Translations under genes and position numbers: made by a program
Notes under the pieces: generated by a model
Told to the model about the DNA's origin: nothing
The model's input: the letters and a program-made list of their open reading frames with translations, nothing else
The model's database searches: none
Shown here: piece after piece, positions 18,700 to 26,846 of the stretch
How the letters are laid out: each line of letters opens with the position of its first letter
Numbering within the stretch: the first letter of the stretch is position 1
Source: Runella rosea
GTDB taxonomy: Bacteria; Bacteroidota; Bacteroidia; Cytophagales; Spirosomataceae
Assembly: GCF_003325355.1 (NCBI RefSeq)
Contig: NZ_CP030850.1
Span: forward strand, 6,399,001 to 6,463,000
DNA length: 64,000 bases
Reading direction: 5' to 3'

Positions 18700-18707
18700 C
18701 AAAAGTA
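18700..18707 (-). promoter_or_regulatory. -7 promoter element for the phospholipase C gene
   Basis: Read on the minus strand, TACTTTTG at 18707-18700 fits TAnnTTTG and lies 50 bases before the start codon. No clear -33 TTTG is seen, so the call is moderate. Confidence 0.5.
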
Positions 18708-18832
18708 TAAATAGACTACACGTTAGCCATTGAAAAAGGCTACCAAAGATTAGCAAATCAGAAGGGAAAAGATAATTTATTTAAAGACAGCTATTTACCA
18801 AAATGATGAAATTGTTAACGTCAAGTGCTGCG

Positions 18833-19024
18833 CTATTCTTCCTCTTTTAGTAAACTTTGGTACTGGAAATAATACAACACCGAGCTGGCCGTGAAGCAAA
18901 CTGCCATGATTATACGAGGTAAGTTCCAGCTTTGGGCAAAACCTGCTATTAGGGTAATCAAAGCGGCCAATCCCATGCCGATTGTGGCTATTTTGGCCCA
19001 ACGCCGACGCTTTTCAATATCCAT
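18833..19024 (-). CDS. Small membrane protein, two helices
   Basis: A 63-residue protein with a basic N-terminus (MDIEKRRRWAK), two hydrophobic helices (about residues 12-27 and 35-52) and an acidic end (LLKEEE). The charge pattern predicts both ends in the cytoplasm. No family was recognised. It is likely real because the amphipathic layout is ordered, it fills an otherwise empty space and it lies 38 bases downstream of the hydrolase gene on the same strand, so it may be co-transcribed. Function unknown. Confidence 0.6.
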   Translation of the reverse strand: MDIEKRRRWAKIATIGMGLAALITLIAGFAQSWNLPRIIMAVCFTASSVLYYFQYQSLLKEEE

Positions 19025-19062
19025 TTGTGTGTAGAATGAAATGAGGAAGAAAGGGTGAGAAA

Positions 19063-19941
19063 TTACTTAATGGTCATTGGACTTGTACTTAAAAAGTTGA
19101 TAACCAGTTTGTTAAATGTTCTGGGTTTATCCATATTTGATAAATGACCTGCTCCCTTAATAACTGCTTTCCGAACGTTAGGGATTTTCTGGGCCATGAT
19201 ATCAGCCACTCGGTGGAAACTTTCTTCGTCTTTTTCGCCTACCAATAGGAGCGTAGGGACGCGGATGGAAGAAACCAAATCGAGGGTAGTAGGAGTGCCA
19301 AAAGAAGGGTCGATTCGGGGATTGATGAAGTGATCGCCGTGGTAATCGGCAATCATTTCGCTTAAGTTAATAATGGTTTTGTCGTCGGCAGCATACAGGC
19401 GCATGAGTGGGGAGCGCAGCCACACATCCTGCTGTTCGTCGTGCCATCCTTGGTGAGAAGCAAGGTCAACGATTTTGTTGACTACGGCTTTGAGTTGTGG
19501 GGTTCCGTCGCTAAATCCGTCGGGATTGGCATCGGCGGCCACGATTTTGAGGACGCGCTCGGGGTGAGTGGCGGCAAAATTAAGCGCCACATTTCCCCCT
19601 AGTGCTACGCCGACAATATGCGCTTTTTCAATTTTCAGGAAGTCAAGCAATGCTTTTAAGTCATCACTTGGATTGTGAGGATCGCGGGCGCGGGCGGATT
19701 GCCCAAAACCGCGAATATCGTACCGAATCACTTTAAAATGACGGGCAAAGGCGTTCCATTGGGCGTTCCACTGACGAGAGTCCAAGGCCGTTTCGTGGAT
19801 CAACACCACGGGTTCGCCTTTGCCTTCTATTTCATAATATAGCTTTGTATCGGCCACGGGAGCCAAACCGGTCAGTGTTTTTTGTGCCGATACTCCTCCC
19901 GTAAACATTCCCCACAAACTCAAAAAAACAAAAATCCGCAT
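19063..19941 (-). CDS. Exported alpha/beta-hydrolase-fold protein lacking the nucleophile serine
   Basis: A 292-residue protein with a signal peptide (MRIFVFLSLWGMFTGGVSAQ) and a complete alpha/beta-hydrolase fold most like the 3-oxoadipate enol-lactonase group. The nucleophile elbow, normally GxSxG, reads GVALGG (111-116): Ala113 (codon 19605-19603, GCA) stands where Ser is expected. The oxyanion motif is also unusual, HETAL instead of HG. The acid (LLVGEKDEE) and the His (GAGHLSN) are present. It is therefore either catalytically dead, a binding or signalling protein, or a form with a different mechanism. The rest of the frame is intact and shows no decay. A second, normal exported hydrolase lies at 35998-36855. 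Confidence 0.87.
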   Translation of the reverse strand: MRIFVFLSLWGMFTGGVSAQKTLTGLAPVADTKLYYEIEGKGEPVVLIHETALDSRQWNAQWNAFARHFKVIRYDIRGFGQSARARDPHNPSDDLKALLDFLKIEKAHIVGVALGGNVALNFAATHPERVLKIVAADANPDGFSDGTPQLKAVVNKIVDLASHQGWHDEQQDVWLRSPLMRLYAADDKTIINLSEMIADYHGDHFINPRIDPSFGTPTTLDLVSSIRVPTLLLVGEKDEESFHRVADIMAQKIPNVRKAVIKGAGHLSNMDKPRTFNKLVINFLSTSPMTIK

Positions 19942-19980
19942 GAGACGAAAGAAATAGTTTAGGAATAATGGTTGACACTA

Positions 19981-20541
19981 TCAGTAATCATCAAAATCGT
20001 CGCTGCCTGCGTTACCGTAGTAGTCATCATCATCGGTGCGGCTTTTTTTACCAAGCCCTTTGTAAAGCAATGATTTTTTTAGGATAGAAATTTGTCCTGC
20101 GTGGTATAAATCGTGTTGTAGGATGCCATGTAGCATGGTGTAGAAATCATATTCACGACCTGGTACAATTTCTTCCAAAAACTCGTCGTCTTCGCGTTTT
20201 TCAAGTTCAGCAATCAATTCTTCCTGACTGAGACTCAACTCCATTTGAAGAGCTTCCCACTCAAATTCATCAAAAACAAGGAAGGATTTCCAATCGCGGG
20301 CTTTGGTCACTTCGTATTCACCATCGCCTTGTAAGCGTTTTACCACAAAAATCCGCCAGGTGGTCATGTGATACACCAATTCCGCAATGCTGTGGGTATT
20401 GGGCATTATTTTTTGGGAGGCCATTTCCCACGAAACGTCACTGAGTACCTCTACTACCGAAGGACCATGCCATGCTTCTTCGCTTTCGTATATAAGATTA
20501 AATTGATCAATAATTCGGAGTAATTCTTCTTTCTTGTCCAT
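19981..20541 (-). CDS. DinB-like four-helix metal-binding protein
   Basis: A 186-residue cytoplasmic protein of the DinB/YfiT superfamily. The likely metal ligands are His of ELVYHMTTW (near residue 58) and the two His of QHDLYHAGQI (near 142-146), arranged as in the three-His site of the fold. Related proteins act as thiol transferases (bacillithiol, mycothiol) or damage-inducible proteins; the substrate here is unknown. The last 20 residues are very acidic (TDDDDYYGN, then SDDFDDY) and probably disordered, an addition not typical for the family. It is 39 bases upstream of the hydrolase gene on the same strand. Confidence 0.85.
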   Translation of the reverse strand: MDKKEELLRIIDQFNLIYESEEAWHGPSVVEVLSDVSWEMASQKIMPNTHSIAELVYHMTTWRIFVVKRLQGDGEYEVTKARDWKSFLVFDEFEWEALQMELSLSQEELIAELEKREDDEFLEEIVPGREYDFYTMLHGILQHDLYHAGQISILKKSLLYKGLGKKSRTDDDDYYGNAGSDDFDDY

Positions 20542-20922
20542 TGGGATAGTTCAGCGAAGTTTTTGGTTAATCGGTAGCTTTTTAGTGAAATTATAAGAAA
20601 TGCAAAGTTATTGAATACTCACTACTAACAACTCATTGTGATTCCGAAATCTTGCATAATTATGCAAATTTTGAGCGTTCAATTCCCTAAAACGGCAAAA
20701 TAAGGAAGATGAGAGAGGCTTTTACGAGGTTAATCAACTTGGTTTTTAACCCTTTCTTTGTCCTAATTAAAGCAATAAACAAGGGGAAACTTCCAATACC
20801 TGCACTGAAAACCAAACCTAACGTGTACTTTTGTACGGATTTTGGGTAGCCCACAACCAGCCCGTAGCAAGGTGCTGCTTGAAGTCCAATTCCAAAAATT
20901 AAATGTCAAACATCATTATTTC
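20542..20922 (+). promoter_or_regulatory. Divergent intergenic region with mltG promoter
   Basis: This 381-base gap separates the DinB-like gene from mltG. It holds a -7 element TACTTTTG at 20826-20833 (TAnnTTTG), about 90 bases before the mltG start, which would leave a long leader. An in-frame extension of mltG back to 20842 has no family similarity. A small palindrome TTGCATAATTATGCAA lies near 20652-20667. No RNA gene was seen. Confidence 0.45.
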
Positions 20923-21966
20923 ATGTCGCGTAATTTAAAGATAGGGATATTTATTACGGTAGCAGTAGTGTTTACTACGTTTACTTTTTACTTCTGGCAA
21001 ATGGCTCAAACGCCCAATTTTCAGGTGAGTAAAGACAAGGATTTTGCGCTGTTGATTCCGACGGGTGCTACTTACCAATCGGTGCTGGATACCCTCAAAA
21101 AGAATGAGGTGGTCAACGATGAAATTTCGTTTCGGTTTATGGCCAAGTTGCTCAAATTACCCGAGCGCATCAAGCCTGGGCGGTACGTGCTGCGGCGGGA
21201 TATGGGAAATTTGGAAGCCATCAAAAAGCTAAGAAACGGGTCGCAAGATGCCGTCAGGTTGACCTTCAATAATATTCGTCTCAAAGAAGATTTGATTCAG
21301 CGCATTGGAAGCAAGTTTGAATTTGGTCCCGATGCCCTCGGCAAACTGTTGAACGACCCCGAAGTATGCCGCAAATTCGGCTTTGATACCACCAACGTAG
21401 GGAGTATGTTTTTGCCAAATACTTACGAAATTTTTTGGACCACTCCCGTAGATAAGTTTTTGGGAAGAATGCACGACGAATACCAAAAGTTTTGGACGCC
21501 CGCCCGCCTCGAAAAAGCCAAGGCTTTGGGGTATACCAAGGCAGAGGTGTCGGTTTTGGCGTCGATTGTGGATGCCGAAACCAATCGAAATGATGAGATG
21601 CCGCGCATTGCGGGCGTGTACCTAAATCGCATCCGCCAAAGTATGCCGCTGCAAGCCGACCCAACGGTGATTTTTGCGTGGAGGGATTTTTCCATCAAAC
21701 GCGTGACGGGCCGCTTTTCGGCGTTAAATTCCCCTTATAATACTTACCGGGTGTTAGGATTACCTCCTGGGCCTATCAACGTGCCAAGTACGGTGGCGAT
21801 TGATGCCGTACTGAACGCGGAAGAGCACAACTACCTCTATTTCTGCGTGAAAATTGACCCCGAAGGAAAACTGTTGGGCTACCACGATTTTGCGGTCACC
21901 TACGATGACCACCTCCTCAACGCCCGCAAGTACCAAGAAGCGCTTAATAAAATGAATATAAAGTAG
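20923..21966 (+). CDS. mltG: Endolytic murein transglycosylase MltG
   Basis: A 347-residue inner-membrane protein; the ATG at 20923 gives a short cytoplasmic tail, one membrane helix (about 8-26) and a periplasmic YceG domain. The first periplasmic part is LysM-like (FALLIPTGATYQSVLDTLKK). The catalytic region reads VLASIVDAETNRNDEM, with Glu219 the probable catalytic acid by family comparison, followed by IAGVYLNRI and LQADPTVIFA, both strongly conserved. MltG cuts nascent glycan strands and sets their length. A thioesterase gene follows 78 bases later. The usual partner yqgF/ruvX is not adjacent. Confidence 0.95.
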   Translation: MSRNLKIGIFITVAVVFTTFTFYFWQMAQTPNFQVSKDKDFALLIPTGATYQSVLDTLKKNEVVNDEISFRFMAKLLKLPERIKPGRYVLRRDMGNLEAIKKLRNGSQDAVRLTFNNIRLKEDLIQRIGSKFEFGPDALGKLLNDPEVCRKFGFDTTNVGSMFLPNTYEIFWTTPVDKFLGRMHDEYQKFWTPARLEKAKALGYTKAEVSVLASIVDAETNRNDEMPRIAGVYLNRIRQSMPLQADPTVIFAWRDFSIKRVTGRFSALNSPYNTYRVLGLPPGPINVPSTVAIDAVLNAEEHNYLYFCVKIDPEGKLLGYHDFAVTYDDHLLNARKYQEALNKMNIK

Positions 21967-21971
21967 GAGCG

Positions 21972-22039
21972 AGGAGTGAGAATAAAAAAACACTCATCGC
22001 TTCTCACTTCTGCCTCCTCACTTCTGACTTCTCACTCCT
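21972..22039. repeat. Low-complexity inverted repeat of CTCACTTCTG units
   Basis: AGGAGTGAGAA (21972-21982) and TTCTCACTCCT (22029-22039) are exact reverse complements. Between them lie imperfect direct copies of CTCACTTCTG(A/C)CT. It may terminate mltG or be a mobile-looking simple repeat; similar GCGAGGAGG wording follows the glycosyltransferase gene near 33545. Confidence 0.55.
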
Positions 22040-22044
22040 GATTT

Positions 22045-22455
22045 ATGTTTACTTACGAATACAAAGGAATAAGAGTACGATACGCTGATACTGACCAAAT
22101 GGGGTATGTGTATTACGGAAATTACGGGCGGTTTTATGAAATCGGGCGGGTAGAAGCCCTGCGCAGCATTGGATTTTCATACCGCGACATGGAGGAAGCA
22201 GGAACGATGATGCCCGTGTACGAAAACTATTCCCGCTATTTGCAGCCTGCCCGCTACGACGATGAATTAACGATCAAAGTGACCATTCCAGAATTGCCCG
22301 CCGCGCGGGTGGTTTTTCGGTACGAAATTCGAAATCAGATGGGAGCGGTACTCAATACGGGCGAAACTACGCTGGTTTTTCTGAATCGGGAGACCAACCG
22401 GCCTACGCGTGCCCCAGGGTTTTTGTTGGAGAAATTGAAGCCCTATTTTACGTAG
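22045..22455 (+). CDS. Acyl-CoA thioesterase, 4HBT hot-dog family (YbgC-like)
   Basis: A 136-residue cytoplasmic hot-dog enzyme. The active-site loop RVRYADTDQMGYVYYGNY (about residues 10-27) has the catalytic Asp of the DxxGxVYxxNY signature, followed by FYEIGRVEALRSIG as in YbgC and FadM. It hydrolyses acyl-CoA thioesters, probably short-chain or hydroxyphenacyl types; the exact substrate is not visible. In many Bacteroidota it neighbours mltG, as here. A strong terminator follows. Confidence 0.93.
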   Translation: MFTYEYKGIRVRYADTDQMGYVYYGNYGRFYEIGRVEALRSIGFSYRDMEEAGTMMPVYENYSRYLQPARYDDELTIKVTIPELPAARVVFRYEIRNQMGAVLNTGETTLVFLNRETNRPTRAPGFLLEKLKPYFT

Positions 22456-22492
22456 AATAGATGATGTGAGTACATATAATTGCGTTTTACTG

Positions 22493-22524
22493 AACCCCGA
22501 ATGAGTCATGGCTCATTCGGGGTT
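22493..22524 (+). terminator. Rho-independent terminator after the thioesterase gene
   Basis: A perfect 13-bp stem, AACCCCGAATGAG (22493-22505) and CTCATTCGGGGTT (22512-22524), has a 6-base loop and is followed by TTATTTTTTAT. Confidence 0.9.
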
Positions 22525-22932
22525 TTATTTTTTATGCCTTTTTTTTATCCCAAATTGATTTTTTTTTAGGTTCTCCGTATTAATTAATCTTTACCCACAA
22601 TCTATTTCCGCTTTAGGTTCGTATGTATGAATAAATGATAGCAAATTATTGGATTTGTACAAATAAAATGGAAACGTATGAAGGAAAAGAGTACCCCAAT
22701 TGCCCTGCGTATCCGGGTTTCGTCTTCGGGTTGAGCCACTAACCAAGGTTTAACCTTTTGTCTTTGGCAGGAATGCTGCAGTTACCCTGTTTAAAGCCTC
22801 TCCACTTTCTTAAAGTTTAGTAACGTAACCGTTTTGAGATGCCATTGCTTCTCAGCAACGAGAGACTCTTTATTGCCCTTTCCAAAGGTTTTTCTAATAC
22901 CCATTTTTCTCACAATTAAACACATTAACATC
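22525..22932 (+). promoter_or_regulatory. Long leader region before the DUF4331 cluster
   Basis: About 400 bases without a gene. From about 22690 the DNA changes from AT-rich to mixed and looks structured: imperfect copies of CCGGGTTTCGTCTTCGGGTT near 22711-22732 and the palindrome AAGGTTTAACCTT at 22745-22757. TGTCTTTGG near 22760 resembles a weak -7 box. A regulatory leader RNA is possible, but no known riboswitch motif was recognised. Confidence 0.35.
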
Positions 22933-24693
22933 ATGCGAATGTTTCCTTTGCTTCGTGTCCAACGCGGGTTTGGATTACTTTGTTGCGCACTGCTGTTGTC
23001 TGTCGGCAGTTATGCTTCCAGTCACCGGGAGGCTCCGCTCATTTCCCAAGACCCTCTGGCCGACAACACCGACGTCTACGCTTTTAAGAGCCCCGATGAC
23101 CCCAATTCCATTACCATCATTGCCAATTACATCCCGTTTGAATCACCCGAAGGTGGGCCAAATTACTATAATTTTGGCACGAATGTTCGTTATGAGATTC
23201 ACATAAAGAACAAAGCCACTACCGCGGGCGATGACATTACCTACCGCTTTACATTTTCAAGTGTGAATGAAGACCCAACGACTTTTTTTAACATTCGTTT
23301 GGGAAAACAAAATCTCAAAACCACTTACAAATGTGAAAAAAGCACCGACGGTGGCCGAACATTCGTTACCATTATTTCCAACGGAATCGTACCGCCAAAT
23401 AACATCGGGCCGCGCTCTATCGAAAACGCAACGGTTGGACTGGGGACTTCATACGATGCCCTCGTGCAGCAATCAATTGCCACGGCCAATTCGGGTGAAA
23501 AGGTCTTCTGCGGTCCCGTAGATGATCCTTTCTTTGTGGATCTGGCGGGTGCTTTTGACGTCGGGAATTTCCGCCCCGAAGGAAACACCACCAACCCAAC
23601 GGTGGATGGCCTAAATCGCTTTAATGTTCACACGATTGCCCTCAAAATTCCCGTTAATTTGCTACAAAAAGACGGTAAAAGTGTGATGCAAGCGGCCAAT
23701 ATCCTTGATCCAGATTACGTGATTGGGGTGTGGGCATCGGCGAGTCGTCAAATGATACAAACCCTGTACAATGGCTCAGATGTGGGCTATGATGGAAAAT
23801 ACGTGCAAGTCTCACGCCTTGGGATGCCGCTGACCAACGAAGCCGTGATTCCGGTGGGCATGAAAGATCGTTGGAATGCCGCTACTCCTTACAACGGCGA
23901 AGATTTGCAATTCGCCAAGTATTTTACCAATCCTGAGTTGGCACTCTATATGGATGATTCTCAGTTTGGCAAAGCAGTACCTTCGCTGAATGCCCTCCGT
24001 ATTCAGGAAAAATCATTGGGTTCCTTCGATTTTCGGAATGGGAAACCAGGTTTGTTTGTGCTGAAGGGCAATCAGGCATTGAACGGAACAGCGCTTTCGG
24101 AAGCGGCTTTCGGCGGGTTGTTATTGCCCGACAACAAAAGCCCCCGTGCCGTTGATTTACTCCCAATATTCTACACTGGCGTTCCCAACTTAGCGCCTTA
24201 TCAATTGGCAACGGGCAAGAGCGGAAATCCTTTGGCTGCAGGAAAGCCTTTCATCCATAACTTCTTGCCTACTTTGGGAGATATGTTGCGACTCAACATG
24301 GCAGTGCCTGCCACTCCGCGCAACCACCCTAAATTCAGCTCTTTGGGTTTGGTACAAGCGGCCGTTTTGGGTTTAACCGACCCTGAATACAATGCTTCAA
24401 CGGCGTTACAATTCATTCCAAACATGGATGGTTTCCCCAACGGACGCCGCTTGGAAGATGATGTGACCACGATTGAATTGCAGGCCGTAAGCGGAGTAGT
24501 ACTGGCCGCCGTAGGCTTGTGGTACGACGATTTTCAACCCGGTGTAACCACCAGCCCAGTGACCCCTAAACTTGTTAACGTGCTGGGTTTCAACGCGGGG
24601 CCAACCAAAAATGACATTGAGCTAAAGCCGATGTTTCCCTTTGTTCAGAACCCTTGGCGAGGATTTGATTATCCCGAAAAAGCAAGATTCTAA
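22933..24693 (+). CDS. Secreted DUF4331-family protein, copy 1
   Basis: A 586-residue exported protein; the ATG at 22933 is preferred because it gives a proper signal peptide ending near VGSYA. The mature protein opens with the family hallmark SSHREAPLISQDPLADNTD and keeps DUF4331 similarity throughout, including IPNMDGFPNGRRLEDDV near its C-terminus. The family has no known function. The acidic and His residues of the N-terminal motif would suit metal binding, which is inference. It lacks the C-terminal sorting domain present on copy 2, so it probably stays in the periplasm. It is the first gene of a tandem pair, 27 bases before copy 2. Confidence 0.92.
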   Translation: MRMFPLLRVQRGFGLLCCALLLSVGSYASSHREAPLISQDPLADNTDVYAFKSPDDPNSITIIANYIPFESPEGGPNYYNFGTNVRYEIHIKNKATTAGDDITYRFTFSSVNEDPTTFFNIRLGKQNLKTTYKCEKSTDGGRTFVTIISNGIVPPNNIGPRSIENATVGLGTSYDALVQQSIATANSGEKVFCGPVDDPFFVDLAGAFDVGNFRPEGNTTNPTVDGLNRFNVHTIALKIPVNLLQKDGKSVMQAANILDPDYVIGVWASASRQMIQTLYNGSDVGYDGKYVQVSRLGMPLTNEAVIPVGMKDRWNAATPYNGEDLQFAKYFTNPELALYMDDSQFGKAVPSLNALRIQEKSLGSFDFRNGKPGLFVLKGNQALNGTALSEAAFGGLLLPDNKSPRAVDLLPIFYTGVPNLAPYQLATGKSGNPLAAGKPFIHNFLPTLGDMLRLNMAVPATPRNHPKFSSLGLVQAAVLGLTDPEYNASTALQFIPNMDGFPNGRRLEDDVTTIELQAVSGVVLAAVGLWYDDFQPGVTTSPVTPKLVNVLGFNAGPTKNDIELKPMFPFVQNPWRGFDYPEKARF

Positions 24694-24720
24694 CCTTCAC
24701 CATTCATAATACTGAAAAAG

Positions 24721-26757
24721 ATGAAAAACATAAAAAACCTTATAGCTGTGGTGGGGGTACTGGCCGTGATTTGCCTGCAAACCTCCCAATCATTTGGTTC
24801 TTCTCACCGCGAAGCGCCGCTGATTTCGAATGACCCACTGGCGGATAATACGGATTTGTACGCCTTTAAAAGTCCGAATAATGCCGAAAATGTCGTGCTT
24901 ATTGCCAATTATATCCCTTTTCAGCATCCTGCTGGTGGGCCTAACTGGTATTCTTTTGGCGAGCGTATCCGCTACGAAGTTCACGTAGATAATAATGCTG
25001 CTACGCCAGGATCCGACATTATTTATCGCTTTACGTTTGAGCGTGTCAACGAAGACCCGACTACTTTTTTCCTGATTCGGTTGGGAAAAGAAAACCTGAA
25101 AACCACCTACAAGTGTGAGCGCAGCATGGACGGCGGTAGGTCTTTCAGTACCATTGTGATGAAAGGTACGGTGCCACCACCGAACATCGGACCCCGTTCG
25201 ATTGAGAACAAAACGGTAGGTTTGGGCGCTGAGTCTTACGATGATTTGGTCAATAAAGCCGTAGCTACGGCTACTACTGGCGAAAAGATTTTCTGCGGTC
25301 CTGTAGATGATCCATTCTTTGTGGACTTGGGCGGGATTTTTGACCTTGGAAACATGCGTCCAAGCAGCGGAAAAGACGGTGTGGCTAAGTTCAACTGCCA
25401 TTCTATCGTGATTGAAGTACCCGTGGCAACCTTGCAGAAAAGCAAAAAAACGGTGGCGCAGGCATCCAATATTCTTGACCCTGATTACGTCATTGGGGTG
25501 TATGCTTCGGCGAGTCGTCAAATGATAAAAACGCTTTATTCGGGGGGAGATGTAGGCTTTGACGGCAACTACGTTCAGGTGTCACGCTTGGGAATGCCGT
25601 TGACCAATGAAGCCGTGATTCCGTTGGGAATGAAAGATAAATGGAACTCCGTTAAGCCAAGTGAAGATTTGCAGTTTGCCAAATACTTTACCAATCCTGA
25701 GCTTGCGCTTTACATGGATGATTCTCAGTTTGGGGGCGCGGTTCCGGGATTGTCTCCTTTGCGGATTCAGTCAAAATCGTTGGGTGCATTTGATTTTCGG
25801 AATGGTAAGCCTGGGCTTTTTGGCTTGAAAGGCAACCCCGCTCTCAACGGTACGGCATTGTCAGAAGCGGCTTTTGGAAGTGTGTTATTGCCTGATAATA
25901 AAAGCCCACGGGCGGTTGATATTCTGCCTATTTTTTACACGGGGGTGCCAAACTTGCCGCCATACCAGTTGGCTACGGGCAAAGCTGGAAATCCTTTGGC
26001 CGCAGGTAAACCGTTTATTCACAACTTCTTGCCTACTTTCGGCGATTGGCTGCGCCTCAACATGGCCGTTCCCGCCACGCCCCGTACCGATCCTAAATTC
26101 AGCTCGTTGGGCTTGGTGCAGGCCGCTGTTTTGGGTTTGACGGACCCCATGTACAACGGTTCAACGGCGTTGCAGTTTATCCCCAACATGGATGGTTTTC
26201 CTAACGGTCGCCGTTTAGAGGATGACGTCACCACCATCGAGCTTCAGGCCGTGGGTGGCGTAGTACTAGCGGCTATCGGTTTGTGGTACGACGATTTCAA
26301 ACCCGGTGAAACCGCCAGCCCCGTAACGCCAAATCTGGTGGGTGTGCTGTCGTTCAACGCCGGTGTTACTAAAAATGATACCATCTTTAAACCTTGGTTT
26401 CCGTACGAGCAAAATCCTTGGAGAGGTTTCCGAGGCAACAGCTACTCGGGTCCATCGACTTCATCGGCGCGTATTGCTACCACTCCGTTGGAAGATAAAG
26501 TACAAGGATTATCGGTCAAGGTTTTGGGAAATCCCGTGTTGACGGATGATGTTTCGGTCGAAATCTCAGGCGTTGACGGACAGGCGCTACGCATGGGCTT
26601 GACCAACAGTCAAGGTCAGGTCATGGGACAACAATCGGTTGGAAAAGCGGGTCGGATTGAGCGTCAAACGTTCCGTATTGGTCGTCAGCCGGGGATTTAT
26701 TTCCTACAGGTATCTACCGCGAGCGAGCACCAAACGGTGAAAATTATCCGTAACTAA
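24721..26757 (+). CDS. Secreted DUF4331-family protein, copy 2, with type IX secretion sorting domain
   Basis: A 678-residue protein that matches copy 1 over nearly its whole length (SSHREAPLISNDPLADNTD at the mature N-terminus, IPNMDGFPNGRRLEDDV later), so the two arose by tandem duplication. It adds about 95 C-terminal residues: a Ser/Thr-rich linker, then a type A T9SS sorting domain (LSVKVLGNPV, then GIYFLQVSTASEHQTVKIIRN-like end), which directs the protein across the outer membrane and usually anchors it on the cell surface. The pair may therefore act on both sides of the outer membrane. A strong terminator follows, then the TPR lipoprotein gene. Confidence 0.93.
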   Translation: MKNIKNLIAVVGVLAVICLQTSQSFGSSHREAPLISNDPLADNTDLYAFKSPNNAENVVLIANYIPFQHPAGGPNWYSFGERIRYEVHVDNNAATPGSDIIYRFTFERVNEDPTTFFLIRLGKENLKTTYKCERSMDGGRSFSTIVMKGTVPPPNIGPRSIENKTVGLGAESYDDLVNKAVATATTGEKIFCGPVDDPFFVDLGGIFDLGNMRPSSGKDGVAKFNCHSIVIEVPVATLQKSKKTVAQASNILDPDYVIGVYASASRQMIKTLYSGGDVGFDGNYVQVSRLGMPLTNEAVIPLGMKDKWNSVKPSEDLQFAKYFTNPELALYMDDSQFGGAVPGLSPLRIQSKSLGAFDFRNGKPGLFGLKGNPALNGTALSEAAFGSVLLPDNKSPRAVDILPIFYTGVPNLPPYQLATGKAGNPLAAGKPFIHNFLPTFGDWLRLNMAVPATPRTDPKFSSLGLVQAAVLGLTDPMYNGSTALQFIPNMDGFPNGRRLEDDVTTIELQAVGGVVLAAIGLWYDDFKPGETASPVTPNLVGVLSFNAGVTKNDTIFKPWFPYEQNPWRGFRGNSYSGPSTSSARIATTPLEDKVQGLSVKVLGNPVLTDDVSVEISGVDGQALRMGLTNSQGQVMGQQSVGKAGRIERQTFRIGRQPGIYFLQVSTASEHQTVKIIRN

Positions 26758-26770
26758 TGATGTGAAGTAC

Positions 26771-26809
26771 TTGGGAGGTCTGTAATGGTTTGAAAATCAG
26801 ACCTCCCAA
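26771..26809 (+). terminator. Terminator after the DUF4331 pair
   Basis: A perfect 12-bp stem, TTGGGAGGTCTG (26771-26782) with CAGACCTCCCAA (26798-26809), is followed by TTTTT. Downstream genes in the cluster then need read-through or their own promoter. Confidence 0.88.
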
Positions 26810-26846
26810 TTTTTAAAATAACAACCGCTATCTCCCCTCTAAAAAA

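Noticed and set aside
22690-22830. Cobalamin riboswitch before the DUF4331 genes
   Set aside because: GAGCCAC and GGCAGG words are present but the B12-box and core helices could not be found.
24790-25521. A 243-codon minus-strand frame
   Set aside because: Antisense to the well-supported second DUF4331 gene; no recognisable domain.
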